A stretch of DNA of 64,000 nucleotides from Acidimicrobiales bacterium (GTDB lineage Bacteria; Actinomycetota; Acidimicrobiia; Acidimicrobiales; SZUA-35): the NCBI GenBank assembly GCA_028285495.1, contig JANQPB010000044.1, forward strand, positions 310,001 through 374,000, given 5' to 3'. Position numbers and translations under genes: made by a program. The notes beneath the pieces are model-generated. The model ran no database searches, had not been told where the DNA came from, and was given only the letters and a program-made list of their open reading frames with translations. Positions within the stretch are counted from its first letter, which is position 1. Each line of letters opens with the position of its first letter. Of the stretch, positions 21,784 to 30,732 are shown piece after piece.

Positions 21784-23475
21784 TCAGCCGCCGGCCGGCG
21801 CCGACATCTCGGCGATCAGGCGGTCGGTGCGGGCGTTGAAGATCTCGTACTGGGCCAGGCGATCGACCGGCGCCATGCCCGGGATGTGGTCGAGGTACAT
21901 CCAGCGGGGATCCTCGGGCTCGAAGGGCGACCAGGGCGGGCGTCCGCCCCCCGGGCGACCGCTCCGTCGATCGTCGACGTGCCCGTTCGGGTCGCCGGTG
22001 CGGGCGAAGTCGGTCCAGTAGCCCATCATCGTCGCCGACAGCGCCTTGTCGGCCTTCGTCATCGGGAAGATGGGGACCCGGCTGCCGTGCACGAACGGGA
22101 GCTCGGCCGCATGGAAGGCGCCGGCGGTCTGCCGGTGGCTCTTCGGCGTGCGGGCGAAGAGGTAGAGGTGGGTGCGGTGGCCGCTGGCGTGATGGTGGCG
22201 GGCGTAGTGGAAGGCCCTGGCGCCGAAGAGGTGGTCGCCGAGGAAGTCGATCTCGGCCTTGGCGTCGGCCCGTTCGAGGCCAGGGTAGATGGCCAGCAAC
22301 CGGTCGAGGTCGGGGCCGAAGGCCTCGGCGATCTCGGGCTGGAGCCGGCCAGACGGGACCGGGCGGTGCTGGTAGTCGACCATCGGTGCCCCCATCACCC
22401 CCCGCAGGAGCGTGCCCTCGTCGGCGTTCGACCCGATCACCATCGGGACCGGGGCCTGGCGGCCGCCGGCGAACGCGGCCAGCGGGGACTCGGGGAGGAT
22501 CTCGCCGTCGATGACGGCGTAGTGGGCGCCGATCTCGCGCTCGGTGCGGGCCACCTCGTACAGCCGGTCCGCGCTCAGGGCGCGGAGCCGGGGCAGCTGA
22601 TCGTCGCCGGCGATACCGAGGGCCTCGGCGTAGGCCAGGGCCAGGTCGCTCCCGCTCCGGCGGGCGTCGAACGGCCGGTCGAGGTGGATCATCTGGCCAC
22701 CGCTGCCGGCGCTCTGGGAGATGGCCCGGTGAAAGAGGCCCCTGGCCCGGGGCGAGGTCATCAGGTGCAGCACCGACTCGCCGCCGGCCGACTCGCCGAA
22801 GATCGTGACGTTCCCGGGGTCACCCCCGAACCCGCCGATGTTGTCGCGCACCCACTCGAGGGCGGCGATCTGGTCGAGCAGTCCATAGTTGCCGGCCACC
22901 CCCTCCGGCGACTCGGCCCGCAGCTCGGGGTGGGCCAGGAACCCCATCACGCCGAGCCGGTAGTTGATCGACACGGTCACCACGCCTCGGGCCGGCAACG
23001 CATTGGCGGCGTAGTAGACGTCGCTGCCGCTGCCGTCCTGGTGGTCGCCACCGTGGATCCAGACCATGACCGGGAGCTCGGCCGCAGGGTCGAGGCTCGG
23101 CGTGCGGACGGTCAGGTACAGGCAGTCCTCGCTCTGCGGCGGCTGAGGCAGGCGGGTCAGCAACCGCTGGAGCACCGCGGCGCGAGGCGGGCGCCAGCCC
23201 TGGCCATCGAGCAGGCCGCCGAGGAACTCCTCGATGCCGGTGGCCATCTGGACCGCCATCGGGCCGTCCTTGGCCGCGTCCCGTCGACCCGACCACGGTT
23301 CGGCCGGGGCGGGGGGCCGCCAGCGCCGATCGTCGACCGGCGGCGCGGCGAAGGGGACGCCGCGGAACACGGCGACGGGCTCGACCGATCGGCGTCCCGG
23401 TATCGGCCGGGGACGCCACCGCCCGATCAGCCGGCCCTGCTCGACGTCGACCTCGGGATGGGTGCGCTCGGCCAT
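21784..23475 (-). CDS. Type-B carboxylesterase (cholinesterase-like alpha/beta-hydrolase)
   Basis: The 563-aa product shows the type-B carboxylesterase pattern: VAVFRGVPFAAPPV near the N-terminus, SEDCLYLTVRTP, PVMVWIHGGDHQDGS (oxyanion region), GLLDQIAALEWVRDNIGGFGGDPGNVTIFGESAGG (read in two parts) with the Ser nucleophile in GESAGG, and PFVHGSRVPIF with the catalytic His. It should hydrolyse carboxylic esters in the cytoplasm; no signal peptide is visible. The frame is open further upstream, but the ATG at 23475 has GGGGGA six bases before it and begins MAERTHPEV, the start of the conserved protein. Confidence 0.9.
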   Translation of the reverse strand: MAERTHPEVDVEQGRLIGRWRPRPIPGRRSVEPVAVFRGVPFAAPPVDDRRWRPPAPAEPWSGRRDAAKDGPMAVQMATGIEEFLGGLLDGQGWRPPRAAVLQRLLTRLPQPPQSEDCLYLTVRTPSLDPAAELPVMVWIHGGDHQDGSGSDVYYAANALPARGVVTVSINYRLGVMGFLAHPELRAESPEGVAGNYGLLDQIAALEWVRDNIGGFGGDPGNVTIFGESAGGESVLHLMTSPRARGLFHRAISQSAGSGGQMIHLDRPFDARRSGSDLALAYAEALGIAGDDQLPRLRALSADRLYEVARTEREIGAHYAVIDGEILPESPLAAFAGGRQAPVPMVIGSNADEGTLLRGVMGAPMVDYQHRPVPSGRLQPEIAEAFGPDLDRLLAIYPGLERADAKAEIDFLGDHLFGARAFHYARHHHASGHRTHLYLFARTPKSHRQTAGAFHAAELPFVHGSRVPIFPMTKADKALSATMMGYWTDFARTGDPNGHVDDRRSGRPGGGRPPWSPFEPEDPRWMYLDHIPGMAPVDRLAQYEIFNARTDRLIAEMSAPAGG

Positions 23476-23608
23476 CGTGATCCCCCGTCTCGCGTCGGCG
23501 CCGCCGGTCGACGCCGCATCGGTCGAACCGACGCTACGCGCCGGAGCCGGCGCCCGGCAATCGGGGCGCCGGCTCCCGGCCGGTCGGGTCGGCGAGCCGA
23601 TCGACCGC

Positions 23609-25150
23609 TCAGGACGTGGCGTCGGGCTCGCCGCCCGCTCCGCCCGGACCCCCGGTCTGATCCGACCCACCCCCGACGGTGGCCTCCGCCACCGGGTCGG
23701 CCGGTGGTGGGGGTGGCGGCGCCAGCGGGGGTGGTGGAGGCGCCGCCTCGGACCCACCGGGACGGTTCCGGCGGAGCGCCTGCCACCCCTTCCAGGCCAG
23801 CCAGGCGAACGGCAGGAGGATCAGCAGCGGAATCAGGAAGCCGATCGTCACGATCAGCGCCGTCCAGAGGCCCCGCAGGATGTCGACGGCCACACCGAAC
23901 CCGTCGCCGAAGCCGGGCGGGTCCTCCGAGGCGAACGTCCGGATCTCGGCCTCGCCCTCGGCCTGGACGGCCGGGCCCCGCTCACCCCCGAGCCCGTCGG
24001 TCGGCACCGCCGCCACCCGGGTCCGGAGGCGCTGGGTCCGCTCGACCCGGGTCTCGTAGGCGACGAGCGCCGACTGGCCGGGGGCCAGCTCGGTCAGGTC
24101 GCCGAAGACCGACAACAGCTCGGTCTCGCTGTCGATCTCCAGCACGGTGTCGGTGAGGGCGATGTCGACCAGGGTCTGGTCGCCGATGTTGGTGACCTCG
24201 AAGCAGACGGTGACGTCGGAGCCCTCCTCGACCGACCGGCCGGACTGGCCGGGGCAGAGACGACCGCCGTCGTGGCCCTCGTAGCTGGTGACGTCGACCA
24301 CCACGCCGTTCTCGACCCGCTCCTGGCTCAGCACCAGGGTGATCGTGGCCAGGTCGATGCGGTCCTGGAGGGTGCGGAGCTGACCCCGCATGACCTCGAG
24401 GTCGCTCTCCCGACCCAGCAGCAGCCGCTCGATCTCGGCGTAGTCCTCCAGGCTCTGCGAGCCCTCGAGCGCGGCCCGCAACCGGGCGACACCGAGCTCG
24501 GCCACCTCGATGCGGCTCTCGAGATCGACCACCCGCTCGGTGACGTCGTCGGTCGTCACCGTCTGGTTGCGCAGCTCACCGACGGCGCCGAGGCGCTCGA
24601 GGGCCAGGTTGAAGTCGTCTGGTAGGACCTTGAAGGTCAGCTCGGATCGGGCGTTCGGCCCGCCCTCGGTGCTCTGGCCGAACAGGAAGCCGCCGAGGCC
24701 CTCGATGACCGAGGTGGCCTCGGCGCTGGCGGCGGCGACGTCGTCGACACCGACGGTGAGGAAGGCGGTGAAGATCAGCTTCCGCCCGAGGTCGGCCGCG
24801 GTCGGCGTGACCTGGGTGCCGCCGGCTCCGAGCGGCGAGCCGGGGTCGCCCTCCGACAGGGCGCGGTCGGCGCCGTCGTCGACGTCCCCGGCCTCCTCCT
24901 CCATCGCGTCGTCCTCGGACGCGGCCTGCCCGTCGGACTCGACGTCGAAGCCGCCGTCGTCGGAAGCGTCGCCCTCCATTGGCTCGGCGGCTTCGGTCGA
25001 CGTCTCCTCGTCAACGCCGCTCTCGGCCGCATCGTCGTCGCTGCCGCAGGCGGCCAGCAGCAGCGCCAGCGCCACGAAGGCGCCGAGCAGGCCCCATCGT
25101 CGGCGACGTCTGGTGGTCGTTTCCGATCGCTGGCTGCGGTCGCTGGTCAT
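23609..25150 (-). CDS. DUF4349 lipoprotein with C-terminal membrane anchor
   Basis: The 513-aa product begins with a basic stretch and a lipoprotein signal (GLLGAFVALALLLAACGS, Cys being the lipidation site), then a long acidic low-complexity linker (residues 40-105). The DUF4349 domain follows, with RKLIFTAFLTVGVDDV, FLFGQSTEGGPNARSELTFK and a coiled-coil-forming DLESRIEVAELGVARLRAAL. A transmembrane helix (LWTALIVTIGFLIPLLILLPFAWLAW, read in parts) lies near residue 445, followed by a Pro-rich tail. DUF4349 proteins are surface proteins of unknown role. GGGGAGGGG precedes the ATG at 25150. Confidence 0.85.
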   Translation of the reverse strand: MTSDRSQRSETTTRRRRRWGLLGAFVALALLLAACGSDDDAAESGVDEETSTEAAEPMEGDASDDGGFDVESDGQAASEDDAMEEEAGDVDDGADRALSEGDPGSPLGAGGTQVTPTAADLGRKLIFTAFLTVGVDDVAAASAEATSVIEGLGGFLFGQSTEGGPNARSELTFKVLPDDFNLALERLGAVGELRNQTVTTDDVTERVVDLESRIEVAELGVARLRAALEGSQSLEDYAEIERLLLGRESDLEVMRGQLRTLQDRIDLATITLVLSQERVENGVVVDVTSYEGHDGGRLCPGQSGRSVEEGSDVTVCFEVTNIGDQTLVDIALTDTVLEIDSETELLSVFGDLTELAPGQSALVAYETRVERTQRLRTRVAAVPTDGLGGERGPAVQAEGEAEIRTFASEDPPGFGDGFGVAVDILRGLWTALIVTIGFLIPLLILLPFAWLAWKGWQALRRNRPGGSEAAPPPPPLAPPPPPPADPVAEATVGGGSDQTGGPGGAGGEPDATS

Positions 25151-25340
25151 GAGTGGCCCCTCCCCCGGGTGCTGATGGTCGCCTCCTGAGACGGCCCCAT
25201 CGCCCACCCGGTTCCACGACGGGAGACCCGTCACGGGATCGCAAGGCGCCCGCAACGGATCGACACCCGCGGCATCACCCTAGTCAGCGAGTTGCTCCCA
25301 CGGCTGGGCAATCTCCCGCCGGTGAGGGACGGGACCGGGC

Positions 25341-26246
25341 TCAGGATCGGGCCGGCAGGCGGATGACCATGGCAACCGACCCGAGCACGACCAGGCCACC
25401 GAGCACCTGGACCAACGTGACGGGCTCATCGTGGACCGGCCAGGCCAGCCCGACGGCCACGATGTTCATCGCCAGCAGGTACAGCGACGAGCGGGCGGCC
25501 TCGATGTAGCCGTGGACCCAGCTCATCAGCACATGACCGAAGACGCCGGTCACGTAGGCCAGCACCACCAGCCAGAACAGGTCGGTCACGTCGACCTCGC
25601 CGAGCTCACCACGCCCGACGAGGAACGGGGCCGGCACGAGTGCGGCGGCCAGCGACCACAGGTTGATGCCGGCCATCCAGACGACCGGATCGACGTCGGA
25701 GGTCGACCGGGCCAGCCTGGTCAACACGAAGTAGGTGGTGAACGTCAGTAGGGCCGAGCCGGCGTACAGCAGACCGAGCGGCGAGGCCCGCAGCTCGCCG
25801 CCGGCGCCGAGGATCACGGTGGCCGCCCCGGCCACCCCGAGCAGCGTCCAGCCGACGTGGCGGAGGGTCGGCCGCTCCCCGAACAGCGGCCCGGCGACGA
25901 ACAGGAGGAGGGTCGGTTGCAGGGCCACCGACACCGACAGCACGGCGACCGTGGCCTCCTGCAGGGCGAAGAACACGAAGATCAGGTTGATTCCGAAGGC
26001 GATGCCGGGCAGTGCGGTGCGGCGCAGCACCGCGCGGTCGAGGCGCTGGCCGCGGGCGGCGAGGATGCCGAGCAACAGCGGCACGGAGAGGGCGAAGCGG
26101 ATGATCACCCCGACGACCGGGTGGGCCGTGATGAGCTTGGTGATGACCGGTCCGGCCCCCCAGCTCAGGATCACCAGCCCGAGGACGAGCAGCGGGAGCC
26201 GGTCTGGCTCGACCCTGGCCCTGGCGCCGGCGTCTGCGGTGGTCAC
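25341..26246 (-). CDS. EamA/DMT-family transporter (10 TM)
   Basis: The 301-aa protein has ten hydrophobic segments in two EamA repeats: LLVLGLVILSWGAGPVITKL starts the first (the W-G-x-x-P-x-x-T/K feature of this family) and LGLLYAGSALLTFTTYFVLT the second. DMT-family members export metabolites such as amino acids; the substrate is not predictable. GTG 26246 was chosen because GGAGGA lies five bases before it; the longer frame upstream overlaps the divergent haemoglobin gene. Confidence 0.88.
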   Translation of the reverse strand: MTTADAGARARVEPDRLPLLVLGLVILSWGAGPVITKLITAHPVVGVIIRFALSVPLLLGILAARGQRLDRAVLRRTALPGIAFGINLIFVFFALQEATVAVLSVSVALQPTLLLFVAGPLFGERPTLRHVGWTLLGVAGAATVILGAGGELRASPLGLLYAGSALLTFTTYFVLTRLARSTSDVDPVVWMAGINLWSLAAALVPAPFLVGRGELGEVDVTDLFWLVVLAYVTGVFGHVLMSWVHGYIEAARSSLYLLAMNIVAVGLAWPVHDEPVTLVQVLGGLVVLGSVAMVIRLPARS

Positions 26247-26305
26247 CGTTCCTCCACCGGAGCCGAGGGTAGGGCCGAGGTGGTCCTCGAGCCAGTTCCA
26301 GCTGG

Positions 26306-26311
26306 CATACT
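26306..26311 (+). promoter_or_regulatory. -10-like element of the truncated haemoglobin gene (CATACT)
   Basis: CATACT lies eight bases before the ATG at 26320, with no ribosome-binding site between. The same hexamer at the same distance precedes the DUF2071 gene at 41177. Confidence 0.4.
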
Positions 26312-26319
26312 CAGCCGTG

Positions 26320-26712
26320 ATGGACGAGCGGCAGATCACCATCTACGAGGCCGTCGGCGGCCACCGGTTCTTCGCCGACCTCGTCGATCGGTTCTACGCC
26401 GGCGTCGCCGACGACCCGATCCTGCTGCCGCTCTACCCCGAGCAGGACGATCTGACCGGGGCCAGGGAGCGCCTGACGCTGTTCCTCTGCCAGTACTGGG
26501 GCGGGCCGACGACCTACTCCGACACCCGTGGTCACCCCCGGCTGCGGATGCGACACCACCCCTTCGCCATCGGCCCGGCCGAGCGCGATGCGTGGCTGGC
26601 CCACATGACCGAGGCCGTCGACGCGGCCGACGACCTGCATCCCGAGTTGGCGGCCCGCTTCCACCAGTACTTCGCCATGGCCGCCGACCACCTGGTCAAC
26701 ACCGCCGGCTGA
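26320..26712 (+). CDS. glbO: Truncated haemoglobin, group II (trHbO-like)
   Basis: The 130-aa protein aligns by eye with mycobacterial GlbO: YEAVGGHRFFADLVDRFYAGVADDP, ILLPLYPEQDDLTGARERLTLFL, QYWGGPTTYSDTRGHPRLRMRHHPF with the proximal haem-binding His, and a final helix with the trHbO-type Trp in ERDAWLAHM. These 2-on-2 globins bind O2 tightly and are linked to respiration and to protection against reactive nitrogen and oxygen species. An in-frame GTG three bases earlier is an equally possible start. Divergent from the EamA gene with 73 bp between them. Confidence 0.9.
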   Translation: MDERQITIYEAVGGHRFFADLVDRFYAGVADDPILLPLYPEQDDLTGARERLTLFLCQYWGGPTTYSDTRGHPRLRMRHHPFAIGPAERDAWLAHMTEAVDAADDLHPELAARFHQYFAMAADHLVNTAG

Positions 26713-26805
26713 GCGGCGGGGGTCGCCGGGCGGCACCGAGGTGCGCTCGGCGTCGTTTCGGCTCGACCTTCCTCAGGGCCCGGTGGATTCGTCCGATGGG
26801 CACGG

Positions 26806-29055
26806 ATGTCACGTGCCGACCGATCGGGTGTGATGGTGCTGATCGCGGTCGGCTTGCCCCTGCTCGGGTTGCTGTTCGTGACCGCCAGGGGCCTCGACGA
26901 CCTGGCCAACGGCGTGGCCACGGCGGGCCTGGCCGGCGGGCTGGTGGCCGCCCTCCGGGTGCGGAACGCACTGGTGGCGACCAGCGCGGTCCCGACCAGG
27001 ATCGCCTTCGTCGACCCGGAACCGTCCGGCGACGAGCGACCCGCACAGGTCGGGACCGATCGACCGGGCGCCGACCACGAAGCGAGCGACGGCGCCGACG
27101 ACGAGCGGGTCGACCAGCCGGACGGGCCGGCGCCGGCGCTGGGGGCGGAGCGGACCGGCGGTCGACCCCTTGGGGCCGACGACCGCACCGATGCGGCCGG
27201 CACCGGTACCGACGAGACCGACGCCGCCGAGATCGATGGGGCCGACACCGGCACCGGCACCGGCACCGACGAGACCGACGCAGCCGAGATCGATGGGGCC
27301 GGCCGGGACGACCGAACCGGACCGGCGGGCTGCGACGCGTCCGATGCATCGCCGGCCGCCTCGCTGCCGTTCGATGCGATGGTCGCGCTGTGCAGCGACG
27401 TGTTCGTCGTCGTCGACCAGCGGCTGACGATCACCGCCATCAGCCCGAGCGTCGAGCGGGTCATGGGCTACCGCCCCGACCAGCTGACGGGCACGTCGAT
27501 GGGCGATCTGCTCGACCCGGCATCGGGCCAGATGCTGCGTCAGCTGGTGCTCCGACCGGCGACCGAGCTCGACGGGACCGTGCTCGACGTCGACGTCGAC
27601 ACCGTTCCCGGCCGTCCCCTCCTGGCGGAGCTGACGATGACCCACGTCGATCCGTCGACCGACCCGGACGACGGCTCCGGGGGGTCGCTGCTGCTCGTGC
27701 TGCGGGACGTGACCGTCCTGCGCCGGCTCGAGGAGAGCCTCCGCAGCCGGGCCGTGCTCGACCAGCCGACCGGGCTGCTCAATCGCTCGTCGTTCGAGTA
27801 CGAGCTGCAGGCGACGCTCCGCCGCCTCCCGCCAGACCACCTGGCCGCCGTGGTCACGCTGGTGCTGGCCGACTTCGGCGAGTTCCACGACGCGGTCGGG
27901 ACCGTCGGCGGCAACCAGCTCCTGGCCGAGGTGGCCGACCGACTCCGCAACGCCCTGCGGGGGGTCGACGTGCTGGCCCGGACCAGCGAGGTCGAGTTCG
28001 CCGTCGTCGCCATCGGCCCATCCGAGCGCTCGCTTCGACGGTTCGCCGACCGGCTGGCCTGGGTGTTCGAGGAGCCCTTCGAGATCAACGGCCGCAGCCA
28101 CCACCTCCGGGTGGCGGTCGGCATGGCCACCACCCGGGACCGGTGGGCCGAGGTCGATCGGCTGATGCAGGCCGCCTCGGTTGCCCTCCATCAGGCCGAG
28201 CAGCGGGGCGGCGACGAGGTGGTCGTCCACGACCAGACCCTCCAGGACCAGATCGACCAGCGCTTCGAGCTCAGCAGCGCCCTCCGGCCGGCGCTCGACC
28301 GGGGTGAGTTCCGCCTCGTCTACCAGCCCCTGCTGTCGCTGCGGACCGGCGAGGTGGTCAGCTTCGAGGCGCTGCTCCGCTGGGACCATCCGACGCTCGG
28401 ACCGATCTCACCGGCGACCTTCATCCCACTGGCCGAGAAGAGCGGGCTGATCGTCGAGCTCGGTCGCTGGGTGATCGAGCGGGCCTGCCGCCAGCTCGTC
28501 GACTGGCGAGGCCGGCTCGACGGCTTCGGGCCGGTCTCGATGGGTGTCAACCTGTCGGCGAGGCAGCTCGAGCGCCACGGCGAGCTCGACGCCCTCATCT
28601 ACCTGGTCGAGGGAGCCGGACTCGACCCGCGGTCGCTCACGGTCGAGCTGACCGAGTCGGCGATGGTCGACGACTCCGGCTGGATCCGGTCCCAGCTCCA
28701 ACACCTCCGCGAGCTCGGCAGCCACATCGCCATCGACGACTTCGGGACCGGGGTTGCCGGTCTGAGCCACCTCCGGGAGCTGCCCTACGACGTGGTCAAG
28801 ATCGACAAGTCGTACGTCGACCGGGTCGGGCTCGACGCGACCGGCGAGAACCTGGTCGCCCAGATCATCGACCTCGCCCGCGGCCTCGGCGCCTCGTCGG
28901 TGGCCGAGGGCATCGAGACCGAGGAGCAGGCGACGCGTCTGACCGAGATGGGCTGCGACATCGGCCAGGGCTTCCACCTGGCCCGCCCGATGGAGGTCGA
29001 TGCGGTCGAGCGATGGATGGTCGAGCACCGGGTCGGCTCGACCGACGGCCGCTAG
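26806..29055 (+). CDS. Membrane-tethered PAS-GGDEF-EAL protein; probable c-di-GMP phosphodiesterase
   Basis: Of 749 aa, residues 8-50 hold one or two hydrophobic helices, residues 65-175 are a disordered acidic linker containing repeats, a PAS domain follows (VVVDQRLTITAISPSVERV), then a degenerate GGDEF domain whose signature is SEVEF (394-398), so cyclase activity is not expected. The EAL domain is complete: SFEALLRW (Glu521), NLSARQ, VELTES, IAIDDFGTG (Asp644/Asp645), VVKIDKSYV, AEGIET. It should hydrolyse c-di-GMP, perhaps tuned by GTP or a ligand at the degenerate site. It may oppose the small diguanylate cyclase at 2429. Confidence 0.88.
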   Translation: MSRADRSGVMVLIAVGLPLLGLLFVTARGLDDLANGVATAGLAGGLVAALRVRNALVATSAVPTRIAFVDPEPSGDERPAQVGTDRPGADHEASDGADDERVDQPDGPAPALGAERTGGRPLGADDRTDAAGTGTDETDAAEIDGADTGTGTGTDETDAAEIDGAGRDDRTGPAGCDASDASPAASLPFDAMVALCSDVFVVVDQRLTITAISPSVERVMGYRPDQLTGTSMGDLLDPASGQMLRQLVLRPATELDGTVLDVDVDTVPGRPLLAELTMTHVDPSTDPDDGSGGSLLLVLRDVTVLRRLEESLRSRAVLDQPTGLLNRSSFEYELQATLRRLPPDHLAAVVTLVLADFGEFHDAVGTVGGNQLLAEVADRLRNALRGVDVLARTSEVEFAVVAIGPSERSLRRFADRLAWVFEEPFEINGRSHHLRVAVGMATTRDRWAEVDRLMQAASVALHQAEQRGGDEVVVHDQTLQDQIDQRFELSSALRPALDRGEFRLVYQPLLSLRTGEVVSFEALLRWDHPTLGPISPATFIPLAEKSGLIVELGRWVIERACRQLVDWRGRLDGFGPVSMGVNLSARQLERHGELDALIYLVEGAGLDPRSLTVELTESAMVDDSGWIRSQLQHLRELGSHIAIDDFGTGVAGLSHLRELPYDVVKIDKSYVDRVGLDATGENLVAQIIDLARGLGASSVAEGIETEEQATRLTEMGCDIGQGFHLARPMEVDAVERWMVEHRVGSTDGR
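27211..27300 (+). repeat. 57-bp-period duplication in the linker of the PAS-GGDEF-EAL gene
   Basis: A 33-bp block starting GACGAGACCGACGC at 27211 recurs at 27268 with one mismatch, encoding DETDAAEIDGA twice. Between them lies a Gly-Thr run (GTGTGT) from repeated GGCACC units. The duplication is in frame and lengthens the disordered linker only. Confidence 0.75.
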
Positions 29056-30104
29056 CGGCCGGCGGCGGCGACGGCGAGCGAGACCGTCAGCTCGTCGATG
29101 GCGAGCTGACCGGCCCGGTCGAGCAGCCACAGCGCAGCGGCGGCGATCACGAGCAGGACGAGCACGACCGCCAGCCCGATCACGAGCGCGCTCGACCGCA
29201 CCACGTCATCGGGCGCGGTCTCGGCCGGAGCCGGCCGCTCCCGGCGCCGGTTGCGCTCGGGGGCCCGGATGGCCATCGACGGATCGGGGGGCAGGACCGA
29301 TGGGTCGGCCGGTGGGGGTGCGCCGCGAATCGTGGCTCCCTCGATGTCCGGGATCGGCGCCGGGCCGAGCCGATCCGGCGCTGCGGGGCCCCGGCGATCG
29401 GACCCGTCCATGGCATCGGGACGGCTTCGGCCGGCCGGCCAACGCCGGTCGATCGCGGCCGACCCGGCCTCCCCGGCCGGACCGGTGCCGTCGCCGACCG
29501 GGGGCCCGAGGTCGCCTCGGTCGGCCTCGTCGCCGTCGCCCGCCCCGCCGCGTTCGCCGTCGACCGCGGCGTCGAGCACCACCTGCAGCGATCGGAGGTC
29601 GGTGGCTCGACGGTCGGGCTGGTCTGATCGGCCGGGCGAGTGCCCGTTGGTCGACGGGAAGCCGGGCGGCTCGGGTTCGAGCCGGTCGAGTCGGCGTCGG
29701 ACCTCGGCCGCCGAGACCCAGGCGACGGCGGCCAGCAGCCCGGGGCCGGCCGCCTGGTCGACCTCGGCGTCGTTGGCCTCCCGGGCCAGCTGGCGACGGG
29801 TGCGGCGCTCGGCCATCAGATGCCGGAGCAGTCGGGAGCCGGTGGCCTCGTGGCCACCGACGGCGAAGGTGGCCTCGGCGTCACGGAGGCCGCGGGGGTC
29901 GACCGAGGCGACGAGCCCGGCGAGCTCGTCGGCGGCGTCGGGATCGACCGCACGTCGACGGAGCGCATCGACGACGATCGGGACCGCCCGCTCGGCGATC
30001 CGGGTGACCCCGTCCGGGGAGGCGATCGAGTAGCGCTCGGCCAGTGCCGAGGCCGCGCCGGGCTGACGGAACGGCGTGCTGCACGCGTCAGCGAGCTCGG
30101 TCAT
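29052..30104 (-). CDS. DUF937-like protein with C-terminal transmembrane anchor
   Basis: The 350-aa product has an N-terminal helical domain (residues 1-130; QPGAASALAERYSIASP, AVPIVVDALRRRAVDPDAA, GLVASVDPRGL) resembling DUF937, a family of tandem helical repeats also found in YidB. A long Pro/Asp-rich disordered region follows, then one transmembrane helix (LVIGLAVVLVLLVIAAAALW, about residues 305-325) and a short tail. Function unknown. Start at ATG 30104 is preceded by GAGG. Its stop overlaps the stop of the convergent EAL gene by 4 bp. Confidence 0.7.
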   Translation of the reverse strand: MTELADACSTPFRQPGAASALAERYSIASPDGVTRIAERAVPIVVDALRRRAVDPDAADELAGLVASVDPRGLRDAEATFAVGGHEATGSRLLRHLMAERRTRRQLAREANDAEVDQAAGPGLLAAVAWVSAAEVRRRLDRLEPEPPGFPSTNGHSPGRSDQPDRRATDLRSLQVVLDAAVDGERGGAGDGDEADRGDLGPPVGDGTGPAGEAGSAAIDRRWPAGRSRPDAMDGSDRRGPAAPDRLGPAPIPDIEGATIRGAPPPADPSVLPPDPSMAIRAPERNRRRERPAPAETAPDDVVRSSALVIGLAVVLVLLVIAAAALWLLDRAGQLAIDELTVSLAVAAAGR

Positions 30105-30400
30105 GTGCCTCGGCTCATCGGTCACCCACGGCGTTCCACTCCGGTGCGGCCCCTCGCCCGGGCCGACCGCAAACGCCGTCAAAGCATGATGTCCGCGGCC
30201 CCGGAACGGCGCAAGTCGCACCGACCGACGTCGCCGACGATGGCGCGTCGACGCCCGTCGGTGCCGTCATCCGACCGACGAGCTCGGAGCGGTTTCATGC
30301 GGCCGCAGCTCGCCGCTGGCTCCTCCCTGTCAAGGCGCATACCTCATTTTGATGAACGTCAGGGAGCACATCTGAGGTTGCCGAACCCTGCGTCACGGTG

Positions 30401-30431
30401 TTGACACACCTTCGGGACGTCGTAGTAGGGT
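30401..30431 (+). promoter_or_regulatory. Promoter of the candidate non-coding RNA
   Basis: TTGACA at 30401-30406 is a perfect -35 hexamer. Downstream, TAGTAG (16-bp spacer) or TAGGGT (19-bp spacer) may be the -10. A transcript would begin near 30435. Confidence 0.5.
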
Positions 30432-30434
30432 GCC

Positions 30435-30696
30435 CAGTGTCGTAGGACAGACGACACCTCACCCGCCGACGAGGAGGCCCTTCCGCCAACTATCGCCGTC
30501 AACGCCGAGTGTGTGTCCGGACGCTGTGACAGCCTGATGAGCAGCGCTCGCATACCTACCACTGGCGTCGATCCTCCCCCATTCTCTCAACCGCCAGCGT
30601 CCCTTGGGCGCCGTCGAGAATGCTGTGAGAGCCGAGAGACGCCATGCCGTGGACCTGAGAGCCGGGAGACCGGGCTTCAGGTCCACGGCACGTTTT
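30435..30696 (+). ncRNA. Candidate structured non-coding RNA, about 260 nt
   Basis: Bounded by the TTGACA promoter and the strong terminator. It can form GTGTCGT/ACGACAC (30437-30443 with 30451-30457) at its 5' end, CGCTG/CAGCG near 30525-30546, CATTCTC/GAGAATG (30580-30586 with 30616-30622) and the terminator stem. It does not match tmRNA, RNase P RNA, SRP RNA, 6C RNA or a riboswitch class I can recognise by eye (no T-box, TPP, cobalamin or glycine core). The ends are estimates, and a role as a leader that is terminated before the downstream hydrolase gene is also possible. Confidence 0.4.
30646..30696 (+). terminator. Intrinsic terminator: 13-bp perfect stem plus TTTT
   Basis: GCCGTGGACCTGA (30646-30658) pairs exactly with 30677-30689 over an 18-nt loop, and ACGTTTT follows directly. 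It is the clearest rho-independent terminator in the window and lies 36 bp before the next coding start, so it should insulate that gene from upstream transcription. Confidence 0.75.
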
Positions 30697-30718
30697 CGGC
30701 CCGGATCCAGGCCCGCTC

Positions 30719-30724
30719 TATGGT
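30719..30724 (+). promoter_or_regulatory. -10 element of the alpha/beta-hydrolase gene (TATGGT, 8 nt before ATG)
   Basis: TATGGT is followed by TGGGCCCC and the ATG at 30733 without a ribosome-binding site: leaderless arrangement, placed after the terminator. Confidence 0.5.
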
Positions 30725-30732
30725 TGGGCCCC

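Larger units (their letters stand above)
30105..30732. other. 628-bp gene-free region with lower GC and RNA-like signals
   Basis: No frame here shows the G/C third-position bias of the neighbouring genes, and base composition is clearly less GC-rich from about 30300. Signals seen on the plus strand: CTCCCTG/CAGGGAG (30323-30329 with 30360-30366) interlaced with ACCTCA/TGAGGT (30341-30346 with 30373-30378), a pseudoknot-like order; a TTGACA promoter; several hairpins; an intrinsic terminator; and a separate -10 element for the next gene. The simplest reading is an independent non-coding RNA gene. Confidence 0.55.

Noticed and set aside
30341..30378. Interlaced stems considered as an insertion-sequence end or attachment site
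   Set aside because: No transposase, integrase, target duplication or tRNA is nearby, so a mobile-element origin has no support.
30620..30690. CTGAGA near a hairpin, recalling the TPP riboswitch, and GAGAGCC recalling glycine riboswitches
   Set aside because: The other conserved blocks of both classes are absent and the downstream gene is an alpha/beta-hydrolase, so the match is by chance.
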